NCBI RefSeq assembly: GCF_004210375.1
Contig: NC_134827.1
Coordinates: forward strand, 99,108,672 to 99,172,671
DNA: 64,000 nucleotides
Direction: 5' to 3'
From: Tachypleus tridentatus
Taxonomy: Eukaryota > Arthropoda > Merostomata > Xiphosura > Limulidae
The notes beneath the pieces were generated by a model that ran no database searches, had not been told where the DNA came from, and was given only the letters and a program-made list of their open reading frames with translations. A program made the position numbers and the translations under genes. Positions 63,878 to 64,000 of this stretch are shown one piece after another. Every line of letters starts with the position of its first letter. The first letter of the stretch is position 1.

Positions 63878-64000
63878 AGTATGAAGTAAGAGTCCAGTGG
63901 AGCACATCCACTGAAAACATGAGATACTTTGGACTACCACATCCCATATTGAAAAATTACTGAGCTGTCGCTCCTGTTAATTGTGCACACTGTGTCCTGC

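Overview
The window is animal nuclear DNA: AT-rich, with compact exons separated by kilobase-scale introns and a dense load of transposable elements. The dominant short repeat is a tRNA-headed SINE with a long conserved body. That SINE, a second tRNA-type SINE and an I/Jockey-type LINE suggest a chelicerate. From memory of similar repeats a horseshoe crab is my best guess, but this is inference and was not checked by search.

Three conserved protein-coding genes are supported, all cut by introns. (1) Plus strand, 2385-7631: the last two coding exons of a SCaMC-type (SLC25A24/25 family) mitochondrial ATP-Mg/phosphate carrier; upstream exons lie before the window. (2) Minus strand, 45186-23087: a complete seven-exon gene for mitochondrial ribosomal protein mS40/MRPS18B, 286 residues spread over 22 kb. 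(3) Minus strand, 63347-57826: the last five exons of ribosomal protein L5; the first about 60 residues lie beyond the right edge. The RpL5 exon at 63212-63347 carries an extra base that breaks the frame as written.

Most of the rest is mobile-element sequence. There are five substantial I/Jockey-like LINE copies or parts (954-1731, 3088-6098, 17228-19180, about 37525-41860, 52427-56495), smaller 3' tails, and a CR1-like LINE relic split by one of them. Two Penelope-like element copies (34727-36497, 46113-46698) carry GIY-YIG relics and hammerhead-ribozyme-like motifs. There are a gutted pogo/Tigger DNA transposon, a hAT-type MITE, a piggyBac-type MITE, about eleven copies of SINE family 1 and three of SINE family 2. 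Several insertions are nested and keep target-site duplications (TSDs), which gives a relative history: SINE before Penelope at 34.6-36.6 kb, CR1 before LINE at 17-19 kb, LINE before LINE tail at 38.7-39.1 kb.

The most unusual material is a set of three tiny units (11743-11880, 19783-19940, 24599-24770). Each is 138-172 bp, is bounded by its own direct repeats, and carries Penelope-type hammerhead-like sequence plus a common 3' end. Two are built as inverted palindromes. They look like non-autonomous, retrozyme-like relatives of the Penelope elements. A possible unassigned plus-strand exon (62554-62654) sits inside an RpL5 intron. No operon, CRISPR or prokaryotic features are present.
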